DNA of 64,000 bases from Trichobilharzia regenti (Eukaryota; Platyhelminthes; Trematoda; Strigeidida; Schistosomatidae): contig OX235263.1 of assembly GCA_944472135.2 (NCBI GenBank), forward strand, positions 25,721,379-25,785,378, read 5' to 3'. Within the stretch, counting starts at the first letter, position 1; the number at the start of each line of letters is the position of its first letter. Of this stretch, positions 32,139-44,697 are shown piece after piece. Below the pieces are notes generated by a model, which was not told the origin of the DNA, did not search any database, and saw nothing but the letters and a program-made list of their open reading frames with translations. A program made the translations under genes and the position numbers.

Positions 32139-33990
32139 GGTAAGGTCGGTTGGCAGGACTTAGTGTACTAAATTATCATGACAGTCTTATATATAGTCAA
32201 CATTTGACATTGCAAAGTAACCTGTCTACATGTATTATAAAAAGATATTAACCAATATCTTTGGATCGTAGGAAGACTTCAGGTAGATTTTTGAGGTGGT
32301 AGTCAGGGATGGGCTTACGTTTGGATATGGTATGCAGTGAGAGACACCTGTGTGATTATCAGATATTAATATTTTAGAGATACAAGTATCCGCGTTTGGT
32401 GTCGACACTGTGTCAGCTATCTCCCGGGAAATATGCCTTGATCTAGCTGTAGACTGTTCGCTATGCCAGCAAGGAATTGATCCGATATCATGCGTGCTAT
32501 ATGCATGATGCCAGGTGTTTCCGTTAACTGACGCTTGTGAAAATCCTGCCCTAAGGTATAACCGATATGTGTATTCGGCAATTTGTTGCCAGTATAAGAA
32601 TGAAGTGTCGGTATCTGTTTCTGGTATTCATCAGACCATGGCAAGTTTTGTGCAGAAATCGGCACATGCTCCCCACTAGATACATAGGATGTATGAATGG
32701 GTTCTGTTGGCTTGCTAACTGTGGTCTGTGGCTGATGTTTAGGGTATTTTCTATAACTTTCAGTCGACAGAATATTAGAAGTGGGCTGGTTTACAAGGTG
32801 TTTACGTAGTGGATGCGCAGAATAATACCTACTGCCTTGCTGTACTGTTTGTCTAGAATTATTGGTTGGATATAGTTGGCTTTCCACTTGACACCTTTCT
32901 AGGTCTACCCCTAGGAGCTTCGTCTACCATATTTGACTTTCTCTTAGAAAGAAGGCCTAGAGGTGCTTTCGTTTCTTTCATATCAAAGGGCTTTCTTGCT
33001 CCGGGTCCAGTATTTAATTTATTTACTTCGTTTTCCCTTATCTTATGATCAACTGGCTGATGATGGCTAACAGGGCAGCCAGCACATGCTATGTAGGGTT
33101 TCTGTGGCTTGGACATCTCATGAGCTTTAGTTTTCTTAATGGAAATGGGACGTTTGTCATAACGCCTAGAAAACTCGCCAACTTGGGTAGCTACATTCGA
33201 CTGGTGCTTCACAGAGTGTGGATCGTCAGACTGAGGAGTAACTGACTTATAAGGCAATGGTTGGACCACCAGTGGGATGGGTTTTTGATGGTTTCGGTGT
33301 CTTGACTTTTGCGTCAGTGTGAAAACGATGTATTTCAACATTATTTCCCGTTGACTCATCTATGTCCACCATTTCAGTGTCAGCATCAATATCGTTGTAT
33401 AATGCTTGGCTAACATTAGCCAGTGCCTGCGAAAATGTCTGTTGCATGCCGTGATCAGGTATTTCACTAGACGGAATAACGCACGGAACATCATCTACAG
33501 TTATCCTATTAGAGCTATCAGGGTTCACTGTTCCTGAGCGGCATCGTCTTTGGCATGGTGTTAAATTAGGTGCAGCCCTAATGTTAGTGTATGGTGTTGA
33601 AGAGCTTATTGTCTTACCAGATTTCAGAAAATCCCTGGCTTCTTCAGTAGACCTAAACTTGAAAAGCACAGGACACGGGTGGTTTGCAGATTTCTTACGA
33701 AGACGCAAAACCTGACATTCTGTCAACGACATATTACAAGCCTTTAGACACGAATTCTTAAGTTTGGCAATCGGCTCTCTGTCTGGAATGTTATAGGCCA
33801 AGACGTTATGTGAAGACATAATCCTCTTAACAGCTTCTTCAGCCAAATAGTCAATTATGCGCTCGGATTTGATTAGTGATTCCAGACAGATGTTTTGTGA
33901 TGGGTCACACAGTTGCGTGAGAGGCATAATGCTGTCAAACTTGCTCTGTAGTTCTGCTATTGACTTCTGAAGTGTCAGTAAATCATTTTT
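32139..33990 (-). pseudogene. Family-3 CR1 ORF1 and ORF2 N-terminal region, copy B
   Basis: Equivalent of 8193-10044: ORF1 with coiled coil, RLRKKS, CPVLFKF and CQRR, followed by frame changes at about 33247-33359 and 32859-32887. A few amino-acid differences from copy A, such as one in the PETPGIM region. The disruption pattern is the same, so it was inherited through duplication. Confidence 0.7.
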
Positions 33991-34650
33991 GCTACAAGCT
34001 GCATTCTCTGTCAATACAGATTTGAGTCTGGGGATTTCGAGTTCAAGGTTGGAACAGCCTATGCAGAGCCATCCACACTTTTCCACATCAAACTCGAGTC
34101 TCCAGGTGTCACACCATCTATCCATTTTTATTAATTCTTCATGTATGGAGTTCATAGTTGTGCCGATATCTGTATTTGTGCAGGTATATGTCACCTTCAA
34201 GTCATCTGCATACAGTATTGGTTTGGCTATACTAAAGCATTCACTTATACCGATTATGTATTTATTGAAAAGAAGGGTTCCCAATACACCCCCATGGATG
34301 ACACCACTGCTGATTGGTCTAGGACTGGAGGTCATCGATACAACTTTAGTTGTCTGATTCCTGTCATAGAGAAATGATTTTATCCAATTGTAGAGTGGGT
34401 TGCGTATCCCTAGTGAGCATAGTCTACCGACTAGCAGACTATGTGGGACTCTGTCGAAGGCTTTCCTTATATCGAAATAGAGGATAATTACTAGCTCCCT
34501 CCTATCTCTTCTATAGGTGACTTCGTTGAAAAAGTCTATATGGCAAGTGACGCAAGATCTTTTCTTGGGGAATCCGTGTTGTGACTGGTTAATAATAATA
34601 ATAACAATAATTTTATTTTCATATAAACATAAATTTACATGAAAATGCAT
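33247..34650 (-). pseudogene. In-frame RT-ORF1 fusion ORF (467 codons), copy B
   Basis: Same fusion as at 9301-10704: RT palm with YFDIRKAFDR and YADDLK, then GWLCIGCSNLELEIP running without a stop into ORF1. The frame is kept although the copies differ at several nucleotides (for example in the RNQTTKVV and EFDVEKCG codons). That is weak evidence for constraint, and equally compatible with recency. Confidence 0.7.
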
Positions 34651-35449
34651 GCCATTCTTACAGGCACGATCAAGTGTGTTATAATATCAAATCCTAAATT
34701 GTCTACAAGTTAATAATGTTTCAACAGTTAAATATTTGATACATATATATAATTACACTCATTGTCTGAACCAGGCCGTATAGTTATTGAATTGTACAGT
34801 TGTCCTCCAGGTTTAGCGGGAAAACTGACTTCGTTTCGTTTTCATCCCGTGATTCTCGGCATACGATAACCAACCAATATTGAGGTAAGTACAACATTTA
34901 CAAGGGATTGGAAGCTGTTTTAGAAAAGTTAAAGTGCTGAGGTGAAACATTAAAGTGTAATAGATCAAGTGAGTGAAATATATCATTAATAAACACATTT
35001 ATAAAGAAAACAGAATGGGGAAGTAATTAATCCTTAGGCCGACAACGTTCATTTGCAATGTATAATAAAACCAATATATTTCGTACTATCATGATGTCCA
35101 CTTTTGGCTTTAATACAATTATTTTCAAGCCAGTTGTCTTTATTTCATGCTTTTTTGTCTATTTGGTGCACAACCGTACCCTACAGAGAATAGGAATAGA
35201 TTAAGTCGAATCAAATTGATAAAGAGCTATAAATTGTTAGGTTTAATGGAATATAATGAGGATCAAGTAAAGACGTTATTAGAAAATAAGTGAGATAAGA
35301 CATTGTGAAGTGGTATTTAAAGATCTGACAATGGATAGCAAGTTAATTTATAAGATGCCCCATAAATCTGTGCAGATCCCGCGTGGTCGCATCTCAACAA
35401 TAGGCTTAACGAATGGTATATATTTAAAGGTAGAAGCATGATCTGTCAA
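34586..35449 (-). repeat. R825 repeat inserted in family-3 RT, copy B
   Basis: Equivalent of 10640-11503, same insertion point in the RT fingers/palm boundary and the same (AAT)n tail, with few substitutions. Confidence 0.75.
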
Positions 35450-37300
35450 GGTTGGTGAGTTTGTTTTAGAAAGTAGTCTGACATTTGGTCCTTGATTACT
35501 TTCTCCATGATCTTTGATATTACGGGTGTTATATTGATAGGCCTATAATAACATGCACTAGTTTTGGGCTTTCATTTATGCCTAGGTAATATATATGTGT
35601 TTTTCCAAGTTTCAGGGTAGGTTTCGGTCACTAGTGAGATATTAAATATTCTAAGTAATAATACAATCATATCCGTACCACCGTTTTTGTATATGACGGA
35701 TGGTATATCGTCTATCCCACAACTACTATTAGCTTTTGATTTCTTTACAGCCTTGGCTATATTTGTTGATCACGGTTGATCTCTCCTAACTTGTTGTTAT
35801 TTTCTCAGGTTATGTCGAGAATTGGTGACGGATGCGCTTTGGTGTTATTGGAGAACCACTGACTAAGGAGTTCACTAATGATCTGGGGATCATCATAAAT
35901 AATACCTTCATGTTCCAAGTGGCTAATATTGTTGTCTTCACCCTTCTTCAGTCGTTTTTGCAAGATCTTGCAGAGTTCCTGAGTTTTAGAGGTGCTCCCT
36001 AGGGCTTTATTTTCCTCATGTTGTGCCTTTATTCTATGTCTCTCCTCAAGATTTTTAAATGTTTCATGTATGTGATGTAATGCACCAAATTCCTTGTACA
36101 AATAAAATTTCCTTTTCAGTTTCCTTAGTTTTAATCGCGTTTTGCGGACTATGAATAGAGTTGGTGTCTTTAGTGCAGATTTCAGGGGTGCGATTGTGCC
36201 TCTCACCGAACTGATTGTCTTGTAGAAGGTGTTAAGTGTTACTTCTAAGTTATTATTGGTGAAGTATCCACCGCAGTGAGAGCTTCTCAAGAGCGCTGGT
36301 AGGAAATTGATAGTAAACCGGGGAACTTTTAGGTGTGTGTTTAGCTGTTAGTTGTAGTGGTAAGGTGCAGTACAGTATGTCGTGATCACTGTTGTCGAGT
36401 TTATCTCCCACCTCTATCGAAATCGGCTCTATTTTGTGGCAGAGGATTAAGTCGAGAATATTGTTGTGTCGTGTTGGGAGGCGTACGCACTGCTTCCATC
36501 CTCCTACGTCTATGGCTCCTAGGATCACCTCGTGGGTTCTCGGTCCAGTGCTGGCATCCCAGTTCACTCCAGGGAGGTTGAGATCGCCACAAACTAGTTT
36601 GTAATCGAATTCCGGCTTAGGTACAATCTCTAGTATTTCTCCGATAACTGTATCAGTCGTTATAGGGATGTTAGGGGCTCAGTATATACATCCCACAAGA
36701 ATTTTATTTTCATTTGTGTGGATGCTTATCCACTTGGACTCTGGGAGTTTGTTGATAGTTAGGTTTGTGAAAGTATTGGAGTCAGCGGATTTAGAGGCAT
36801 TTGGAGACACCCGCCTCCTCTCTTGTCCACTCTGCCATTCCTGTGGATGTTATAGTTATCAGTTATCGGCTTTGTGTCAGTCATATCAGTAGTAAGCCGA
36901 ATTCCAGTTGCCAGAATCAGTACTGGCCGTTCCATGTATACCAAGCTGCGAAGGGAAGTTGTTTTGTTAAGGAGAGATCGAGCATTTAAGAGCATAATTT
37001 CCAGAAAACCAGGATAGTTAGTAGGTTTTCTTGTTACTCTCCCTACCTCCTGGTTGCCTATGTTATGTTCAAAGGGATTCTCAGATGAGACTGTGTCAGC
37101 GTGTCGACCGTTGCCTGGACAAATTGTGCTACGAGAATGGCTATTGTTTGCTGCGACGGAAAATAATCCTGCTGCATATATTGGTTCCTGGCCTCATTAC
37201 TTGGGTATCTGGGATCATTTCTCTGTATGAGATAGTCTGCTTCACTGATCACACTGTAATTTACAGGGCCATAGTACACTGTTTTTAGGTTGATTTAGGA
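35450..37300 (-). pseudogene. Family-3 CR1 ORF2 linker, endonuclease, RT fingers, copy B
   Basis: Equivalent of 11504-13600 without the 245-bp insertion. The region between endonuclease and RT therefore stays open longer here (36290-35805, KLRKLKRKFYLYKEFG then a KILQKRLKKGE segment and FSNNTKAH). The endonuclease pieces are at 36995-36759 (LLNARSLLNK, RGGGCL) and 36567-36253 (NWDASTGP, SDHDILYC). Stops between them persist. The right edge at about 37310 joins family-1 3' UTR directly. About 1.17 kb present in copy A (13610-14785) is missing. Confidence 0.75.
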
Positions 37301-37309
37301 TAGTGCGTG

Positions 37310-38285
37310 ATTCTGCATGAGGGACTGTATTTGTAAGTTGAGTAAAATGTTGAAAACTGTTTGAATACCAGTTGCTTCTTCATTTCAGATCATGAATACT
37401 CATTTACAGCACGTTCGCCAGCGTCTTCAAATGGTAGAATTAGATCGTTCATGGAATTTGAGTGGTTATGAGATAAATGGTTTGGAATCAATCGTCATTT
37501 CAGTTTAGATGCAGGGTTGTTCGACCTCGACCAGAAGATGAATTGGAGCAGCAAAATACCAGAAAGAGAAAGTGTGTGATCATGAAAAGGACATTTAATA
37601 TTTCATGCATATATAAGTGTTTGTGTCAATTGTATATTACACTTTAGTAAATACTTGTCTATACTGTAGTTGTGTTTTCACGTATTTATGCGAAGTCTTA
37701 GAGTTTATTTAGTTTCATAATGTGTATTAATGAGTCTGAGCGTTTGAGTGTTCTAATGACTGATGCGTTTTAGAAAAAGGTGATGGGTTCTGGTAGGGAT
37801 AATCATTGGGACAAAACAGTTTATATAGCAAGCGTTTGAAGGTTACAATGAGGGATAGGTCCTATTTCTGAGGGTAAACTAATCCTGTATGTTCCGTACT
37901 ATGTCTTTATGCATCCATGCTGCTAGTTTATCTATAGTTTAAGATTGCTAAGGGTGTTGAAGTGCGTCTTTTAGGTGCTATAGTAGATTAGTGCTTGATT
38001 CGTTCTAGGAGTAAATAGTTTATTAATATAATCAGTAGAGTGAAATAGTCTGTATAGAGAGCATTTGAAGCTTGTAACCGAAGAGCAAGTTCTGACATCT
38101 AGGGGTAGGCTATTCCATATTTTGGAATACATGACTTTGAAGAAGTTTTCACGGAGTGTTGACTTAAAAGAATGAGTTTTCACTTTGCAAGTTTGGTGAC
38201 GCAGATCGTAAGAACCTTCCTGTGCGAATTGTATGTCCCTGTTACCTGAGAATGATATTTTGTGAAGGACCTTAATGAAGAATAT
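37310..38285 (-). pseudogene. Family-1 CR1 3' UTR and ORF2 C-terminus, cut at 38285
   Basis: Minus-sense. The last 70 codons (38183-37971) read THSFKSTLRENFF..., KIWNSLPLDVRTCSS and ALIYYST. The fragment stops at 38285 in the codons for the FFFKV block, exactly where copy B is continuous (about 15735) and where copy C resumes at 44698. Its variants (QALIYYST, a Lys in CKVKTHSF) match the plus-strand element next door rather than copy B. Confidence 0.75.
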
Positions 38286-38426
38286 ACATAGCTGTATTGC
38301 GGTACGTTCAACGTTTGCGTTACATTTTTACGTGATTCTTTACATAAAATTTATCTCGTTGTAGTACTTGCACAAGTACTATACCACTTCCATACTTGTA
38401 ACCACTAACTCTCATTTCTAACAGTT

Positions 38427-39740
38427 ATGGTTAATCAAAGTAAAAAGCAACGAACCCAATCTCCTGTAAAACTGGTGTCTAATTTAACGTCCTTGATTGC
38501 TAAATCAAGCAACAACCCCCCCTTCAACAAATGCTGGAAACTTCGAAACCAATACCGAGATATCCAAATTATCAGATCAGATCAGCGATATCAGATTGCA
38601 GGTCTGTGAACTGACACCTCTAACTATCCTCATGAAAACGGTAAACCTTAACAAGCTTGACACAGAATCGGTAACTAAGGTAGATAACCTCATTAACTTT
38701 GTTACCACAGAAGTAACAAAACGACTCGACGCAAAACTGAGTGCTATTGTTTACAACGTTCCGCACAATAAGGCACTAAAAAAGGTACAGAGCATCTTAC
38801 TTAATGAGGCGAAAATGCCTAACCCCAAGACTAAGTGCTACAGGCTGAAGAAGGGTCAACATGAGAAGTGTTGTCCTATTCGTTTTCAGTTCGAAACACC
38901 GGCAGAGACCAGAAAATTCATTCACTCCCAACACACCCTATCGCAAGCCAGAAACTACAAACATATAAAGGTCGAGGTGGACAAAACAGTCACAGAGAGG
39001 CGCGCATACAACTATCTCGCTAAGACTAATTGTGAAATAGGTAATAGGACTTTGCAAGCAGCCATTATTCCCAACTCTGTGAAAGATACAGTAGACCCCA
39101 CCGCATCACCCCTCTCAAAACACACAGAAATATCCCATCAGAGTGCAACACCAGCCGAAAGGCCACTAGACTGTAACCAAATAAATAACGAAACCATACC
39201 ACCTATCACCGCAGAATCTAAAATGCCACTAAATAACCCCAGAAAAAAGTTAAAACCCCCCGAAATTCGACTTTGTCCTCTCCTAGCTATAATTCCATTG
39301 GTAAAGATAAGGAAAATATGCCCCTAAATCATACCAACAAAAACAGTGGCAGCTTAAATAAGCCCACACTCCCCACGGTTAATAGTATTAGCACTCACAA
39401 CGTGCTAAATCGCACCGTGGCACACACTAATATCCAATGTCACAACGATGTCACCCTCAGCAGTACAAGTGGTAATAGTCAGAACTCGGCTACCAACAAC
39501 TCAGGGTCTTCAGAGTATGGCACACAAACAAATTTCGACCGGATATATGGTACAAGTCTGCTGGGAACTAACCCACAATGCAGTACACACAAAACCCACA
39601 CAAGGACACAACTAGCATCAAACAATAGGTGGAATAATAAGCCATGGTCACCAAAAGGATCCAATCATTTTTTATCCCCCGCGTCCCTGTCAGCGTTGAA
39701 AAAACAGCTGGTAGGGATGTTAACACTCCTAAACCACTAG
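38427..39740 (+). pseudogene. Family-1 CR1 ORF1, plus-strand copy (broken)
   Basis: Starts MVNQSKK with ATG at 38427. It then lacks most of the Ser-rich segment present in 61264-62286: the frame at 38497 joins a point equivalent to the GNIETNTEISK region, so about 260 nt are deleted with a frame change. It continues with a heptad-like region (LTILMKTVNLNKLD), AIVYNVPHN, CYRLKKGQ, CCPIRFQFE, VDKTVTERR. A second frame change near 39273-39327 leads to a low-complexity Asn/Ser/Thr C-terminus ending at 39740, which overlaps ORF2 by 97 nt. Two frameshifts make it non-functional. Confidence 0.8.
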
Positions 39741-42700
39741 TGCTGGCTCCCTCCTTGCATGAAAACAGGAACGGTCTAGTGCACCCGTATCCATTGGACA
39801 CACTTGACACTTGCACAAGTATAGGCCAAATAAAGAACCCTACCCACTTCTGTAACCTAACTAAAAATAAAAGTTCCTTAGTCTATAGCAAATCCAGTAC
39901 TCCAACTCCTAATTCTCACCGAAAACAGCACACACCAACTCGATAGACATAGGTGAGCATGATGCTGGAACTCCTCTTAACATAGGATCGTCATGTCCAG
40001 CAGAACTACTGGGTGCTGAACCATATTCGGGGCTGACTAACGAACTTAAATACTTCAAATGCTACTTCAACTCTCATCTTTACGTAATCCTCATAAATGC
40101 TAGATCTGTTCTAAATAAATTGCCGATGCTCAGAGCACTCACAGTAATATACAAACCCCCTGTAATTGTCATCACTGAATCTTGGTGTCATTCGGACATC
40201 CTGGATGAAGAAATAAGCTTAGATAACTACACACACTTTCGGTGTGACAGGGAAGGTGGTAAGGGAGGGGGTTGTCTCATGTACTTTCTGAATGCACTTA
40301 CTGTATCACAGCTAGAAAGTAGTGCACTTAACATGCCTGAGACTCTATGGGTTAATGTACACTTAAATAACGTAACAGCATTAATTGGATGCACCTACAG
40401 AGCACCTGGCACCTTTAGTAATTACGAGACCCAACTTATTAATACTCTGGAGCAATTAACCGACTTACAATACGATCATAAGATCCTATGTGGGGACTTT
40501 AACTTACCTGAAATCAACTGGGATATACCCACAGGTCCAACTAAATTTGATAAGTTCTTAGGCACACTGGATATACTTGGCTGGAAACAAACTGTCACTA
40601 CTCCCACAAGAGGTAATAACGTACTAGACTTAATCTTCTGCCACAATATAAGCCCCCTTTCAACGCTAGTAGGTTCTGAGTTTCCAGGGAGCGACCACAA
40701 AACAGTGGTATGTGCACTGCCACTTCCGCTGAGTAGCAATGCATCTCATACCTCCACTTCACAACAAGTAATATATAGGAACTATAGTAAGGCAAACTGG
40801 GCCTTGGTAGAATCGATGCTAAGATCCTCCGAATGGGATGAATACTTCACTACTGATGACCTATCGAGAGCCCTAACCATCTTCTACCATAACTCAAACA
40901 TATGCTTAGATGCTGTCATTCCACTCCAAACACTAAAGGTTTCCCCACACAGAAAGTCATACATAAAACCAAAGGATCGTAAGAAACTGAAGAAACTCTC
41001 AACAAGTTACTTCAAACACCACGACTTTGGCACTCTAGGTCTAATACTTAAAACCCTTAGCTCCATCACACAAGCTCAAGATTTCCGTATGAGAAAGGAA
41101 GAACGCACTGCAGTAGCCAGTCCTGCTAGAGTGTATGCACTCACAGAAATCTTAAGGAAGCGAATGAATCGCAAAAATCACAGCATTTCTCTCCTCATAG
41201 ACAAAAGTAGGCTATGCACTAACTCTACAGACATATGTGAACTATTCAACAAAACGTTTGCAGGTAACTACATTAGGCCCTCAGTCCAGCTACTCGATAT
41301 ACACCCTATTACTAAAATGGCACAAACTCCAACTCCACTGACACCAAACCAAATTAGAATTGTTCAATTCACTTACGCTGATATTAACCAAACTATAAGA
41401 ACCCTCAAAAGTTCAAAAGGTTTCGGTACCGACGGTATATCATCTTACTTCTATAAATATGGTGGCCGTGACATTCCTCTACTGCTGCTTAAAATATTCA
41501 CAATGTCCCTAGAAACCCAAACTTACCCTGACGTATGGAAGACTACATTCATTATGCCTAAACACAAATCTGGCTCGAAAACCGAAGTCAGTAACTACCG
41601 GCCAATCAATATCACACTTATAGCATCTAGAATCATGGAGAGACTAGTCAAAGATAACCTAATCAAACATATGCTTAGCTGCAATATTATAAGTCCGAAC
41701 CAACATGGATTACTGAAATTCAGCTCTTTATGACTTATTATATTCCTACTCTCTGAAGGGTACGGTTGTACATTACATGCACAAAAAGATATAAAACAAA
41801 AACAACTGGCACAACTGAGGATAAATGTATTAAAACCAAAATTGGACATCATGATAGTACGAGGTATATGTGTTGCATTATACATTGCAAATGAACGTTG
41901 TCAGCCTAGGGAGTTTTCTTTTTTTTAATGCATTTATTAATGATACTTGCACTTACCTATTTCATTACAATTTAATGATTCACCTCAGCAATTTTACTTT
42001 TCTAAAACAGCTTTCAATCCCTTGTAAACGTTGTACTTACCTCAATATTGGTTGGTTATCGTATGCCGACAACCACGGGATGAAAACGAAACGAAGTCGA
42101 TTTTCCCGCTCAACCTGGAGGACAACTGTACAATTCCATAACTATACAGCCTAGTTCAGACAATGTGTATTTAAATATACATCAAATATTTAACTGTTGA
42201 AATATTATTAACTTGTACACAGTCTACGATTTGATATTATATCATACTTGATCGTGCCTGTAAAAATGGCATGCATTTTATGTAAATTTATATGTTTATA
42301 TGAGAAAATACATTATTATTATTATTATAGATAATCATTAACATGTCACCTAGACTTCTTCAATTTTGTAACCAGCAGTCGTGACAGACGGCAACTAGTA
42401 CTTGTCATCTACTTTGACATTTCTAAGGCATTTGACCGTGTTGACCACTTACTGCTAACAAATAAACTGAACTCCTTAGGAATACGTGACCCATTATTAG
42501 GATGGCTTAAATCATTCCTTAACAATAGGTCTTAAGCAGGTAAACTCGGGTCTGCAACCTCCAAACCTAGCCCTATCACTTCTGATGTAGTACAAGGTAG
42601 TGTCATTGGACCCCTCCTATTTACACTATACATCAATGACATATGCGCTTGCTTCACGCATGGGAATCCATTCATCTTTGCAGATGACCTAAAAGTAGCT

Positions 42701-43534
42701 TATACATTCTAACGTGATGACTTAGGGAACTTCGAGAATGTAGTACAGAAGGAATTAGATAAAATGACTGCTTGGTCGTCCTTATGGAATCTCAAATTTA
42801 ATCTGAACAAATGTGGCTGGATCTGCTTCGGCGCACCCTCAATTGACCTGAAATTAACGCTTCAATCTGCTAACTTAGCCAGACTCCGAAGTGTCGTTGA
42901 CCTAGGCCTGAGGTTCTCTAGTGACTTGACATTCTCTGAGCAAGTAGCATCACAGACTAGAAAATCGACGATGCATACTCAGGAACTTTCACGACAATGA
43001 AGCCAAGCTAATTCTGTACAAAACATGTGTCAGACCACTACTAGAATACTGTCCATTTATAAAAGCAGCACTCGCACATGTGACAAGCTAAGGATGGAAA
43101 GTATCCAACGATATTTTACCTCAAAACTACTTGGCTACTATTGTAAGAAAGACTACATCTCACGGTGCATGATCCTAAAACTTGACACACTTTGGACAAG
43201 GCGACTTATTATAAACCTAATATTCTTCTTTAAGGTCCTTCACAAAATATCATTCTCAGGTAACAGGGACATACAATTCGCACAGGAAGGTTCTTACGAT
43301 CTGCGTCACCAAACTTGCAAAGTGAAAACTCATTCTTTTAAGTCAACACTCCGTGAAAACTTCTTCACAGTCATGTATTCCAAAATATGGAATAGCCTAC
43401 CCCTAGATGTCAGAACTTGCTCTTCGGTTACAAGCTTCAAATGCTCTCTATACAGACTGTTTCACTCTACTGATTATATTAATAAACTATTTACTCCTAG
43501 AACGAATCAAGCACTAATCTACTATAGCACCTAA
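39644..43534 (+). pseudogene. Family-1 CR1 ORF2, plus-strand copy (broken, R825 inside)
   Basis: ORF2 starts at 39644 (frame to 39946), shifts, and continues at 40120-41733 with the endonuclease (VIVITESWCHS, GKGGGCLMYF, GCTYRAPGTF, CGDFNLPEINW, GSDHKTV) and RT fingers (GFGTDGISSYF, NYRPINIT). R825 then interrupts after NQHGLLKF. The RT palm and C-terminus follow at 42345-43534 with stops at 42533-42535 and 42712-42714 and the 11-nt GATGC deletion near 42968. The final frame 43025-43534 is the intact C-terminus. The gene is dead. Confidence 0.85.
41733..42340 (+). repeat. R825 repeat, plus sense, 5'-truncated, inside RT
   Basis: About 600 bp from TCTTTATGACTTATTATATTC to an (ATT)n tail (42312-42330). 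It is inserted in the RT between the NQHGLLKF codons and the LTCHLDFF equivalent. CAG and GATAATC on the two sides correspond to the continuous CAGATAATG of copies A-C, so the insertion occurred after the NQHGLLKF mutation arose. Confidence 0.7.
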
Positions 43535-44697
43535 AAGACGCACTTCAACACCCTTAGCAATCTTAAACTATAGATAAACTAGCAGCATGGATGCATAAAG
43601 ACATAGTACGGAACATACAGGATTAGTTTACCCTCAGAAATAGGACCTATCCCTCATTGTAACCTTCAAACGCTTGCTATATAAACTGTTTTGTCCCAAT
43701 GATTATCCCTACCAGAACCCATCACCTTTTTCTAAAACGCATCAGTCATTAGAACACTCAAACGCTCAGACTCATTAATACACATTATGAAACTAAATAA
43801 ACTCTAAGACTTCGCATAAATACGTGAAAACACAACTACAGTATAGACAAGTATTTACTAAAGTGTAATATACAATTGACACAAACACTTATATATGCAT
43901 GAAATATTAAATGTCCTTTTCATGTTCACATACTTTCTCTTTCTGGTATTTTGCTGCTCCAATTCATCTTCTGGTCGAGGTCGAACAACCCTGCATCTAA
44001 ACTGAAATGAGGATTAATTCTAAACCGTCTATCTCATAACCACTCAAATTCCATGAACGATCTAATTCTACCATTTGAAGACGCTGGCGAACGTGCTGTA
44101 AATGAGTATTCATGATCTGAAATGAAGAAGCAACTGGTTTTCAAACAGTTTCCAACATTTTACTCAACTTACGAATACAGTCCGCCATGCAGACACAAAT
44201 GGAGCAAATGGTGAATTCTGGAAACGACCTCGGCACCACTTGATGCAGTAAAACAACTTAACATGACCTCATCTAGTTTTCGCATCCACGATCAAATTTC
44301 TTTCCTGTTATAAAACTACGATAAGACTGCTGAAAAAATGGAATAAATATATCACTGATCTCAACATAATACATCAATAATCTTTAAGCCAAGGGTGCTG
44401 TTCACAACAAAGTTATACAGGAGAATTGACTTCAAGCTTTTTTCCCAGATATCTGTATTACATTCATCTGATGTCTGGGTGTTTTGCTAATGCAAAGACA
44501 ATATTTCCATATCTCTTTATGTGCTACACAAACAAACTTTATAGCAGACTGTTCCGACTGACTTTGATGTCAGAAAGAACAACCAAACTGTAAATCCATT
44601 ATACGTCAAATTTTGTGTAATTTATATAATAACTTATCCATACCTGTACAATTGCTATGTTCCTGCATAAACAGGAAGAAATATATTATTATTATTA
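43535..44697 (+). other. Family-1 3' UTR, hairpins and (ATT)n tail
   Basis: No coding sequence. It contains CCCAGATATC...GATGTCTGGG (about 44443-44478), which pairs with one G-U wobble on the sense strand, then near the end TACCTGTACAATTGCTATG, the hairpin TTCCTGCATAAACAGGAA and (ATT)n. It is the inverted counterpart of 13725-15416, with high similarity. Confidence 0.75.

Larger units (their letters stand above)
38286..44697 (+). mobile_element. Family-1 CR1 retrotransposon, plus strand, decayed, R825 inside
   Basis: The full span from the 5' end (GCTGTATTGCGGTACGTTCA at 38286) to an (ATT)n tail at 44685-44697 with terminal hairpin TTCCTG...CAGGAA. It contains ORF1 (38427-39740, broken), ORF2 (39644-43534, broken), R825 (41733-42333) and a 3' UTR (43535-44680). 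It interrupts a minus-strand family-1 element at the FFFKV codons. Its RT region carries the same disabling mutations as the minus-strand copies A-C. Confidence 0.8.
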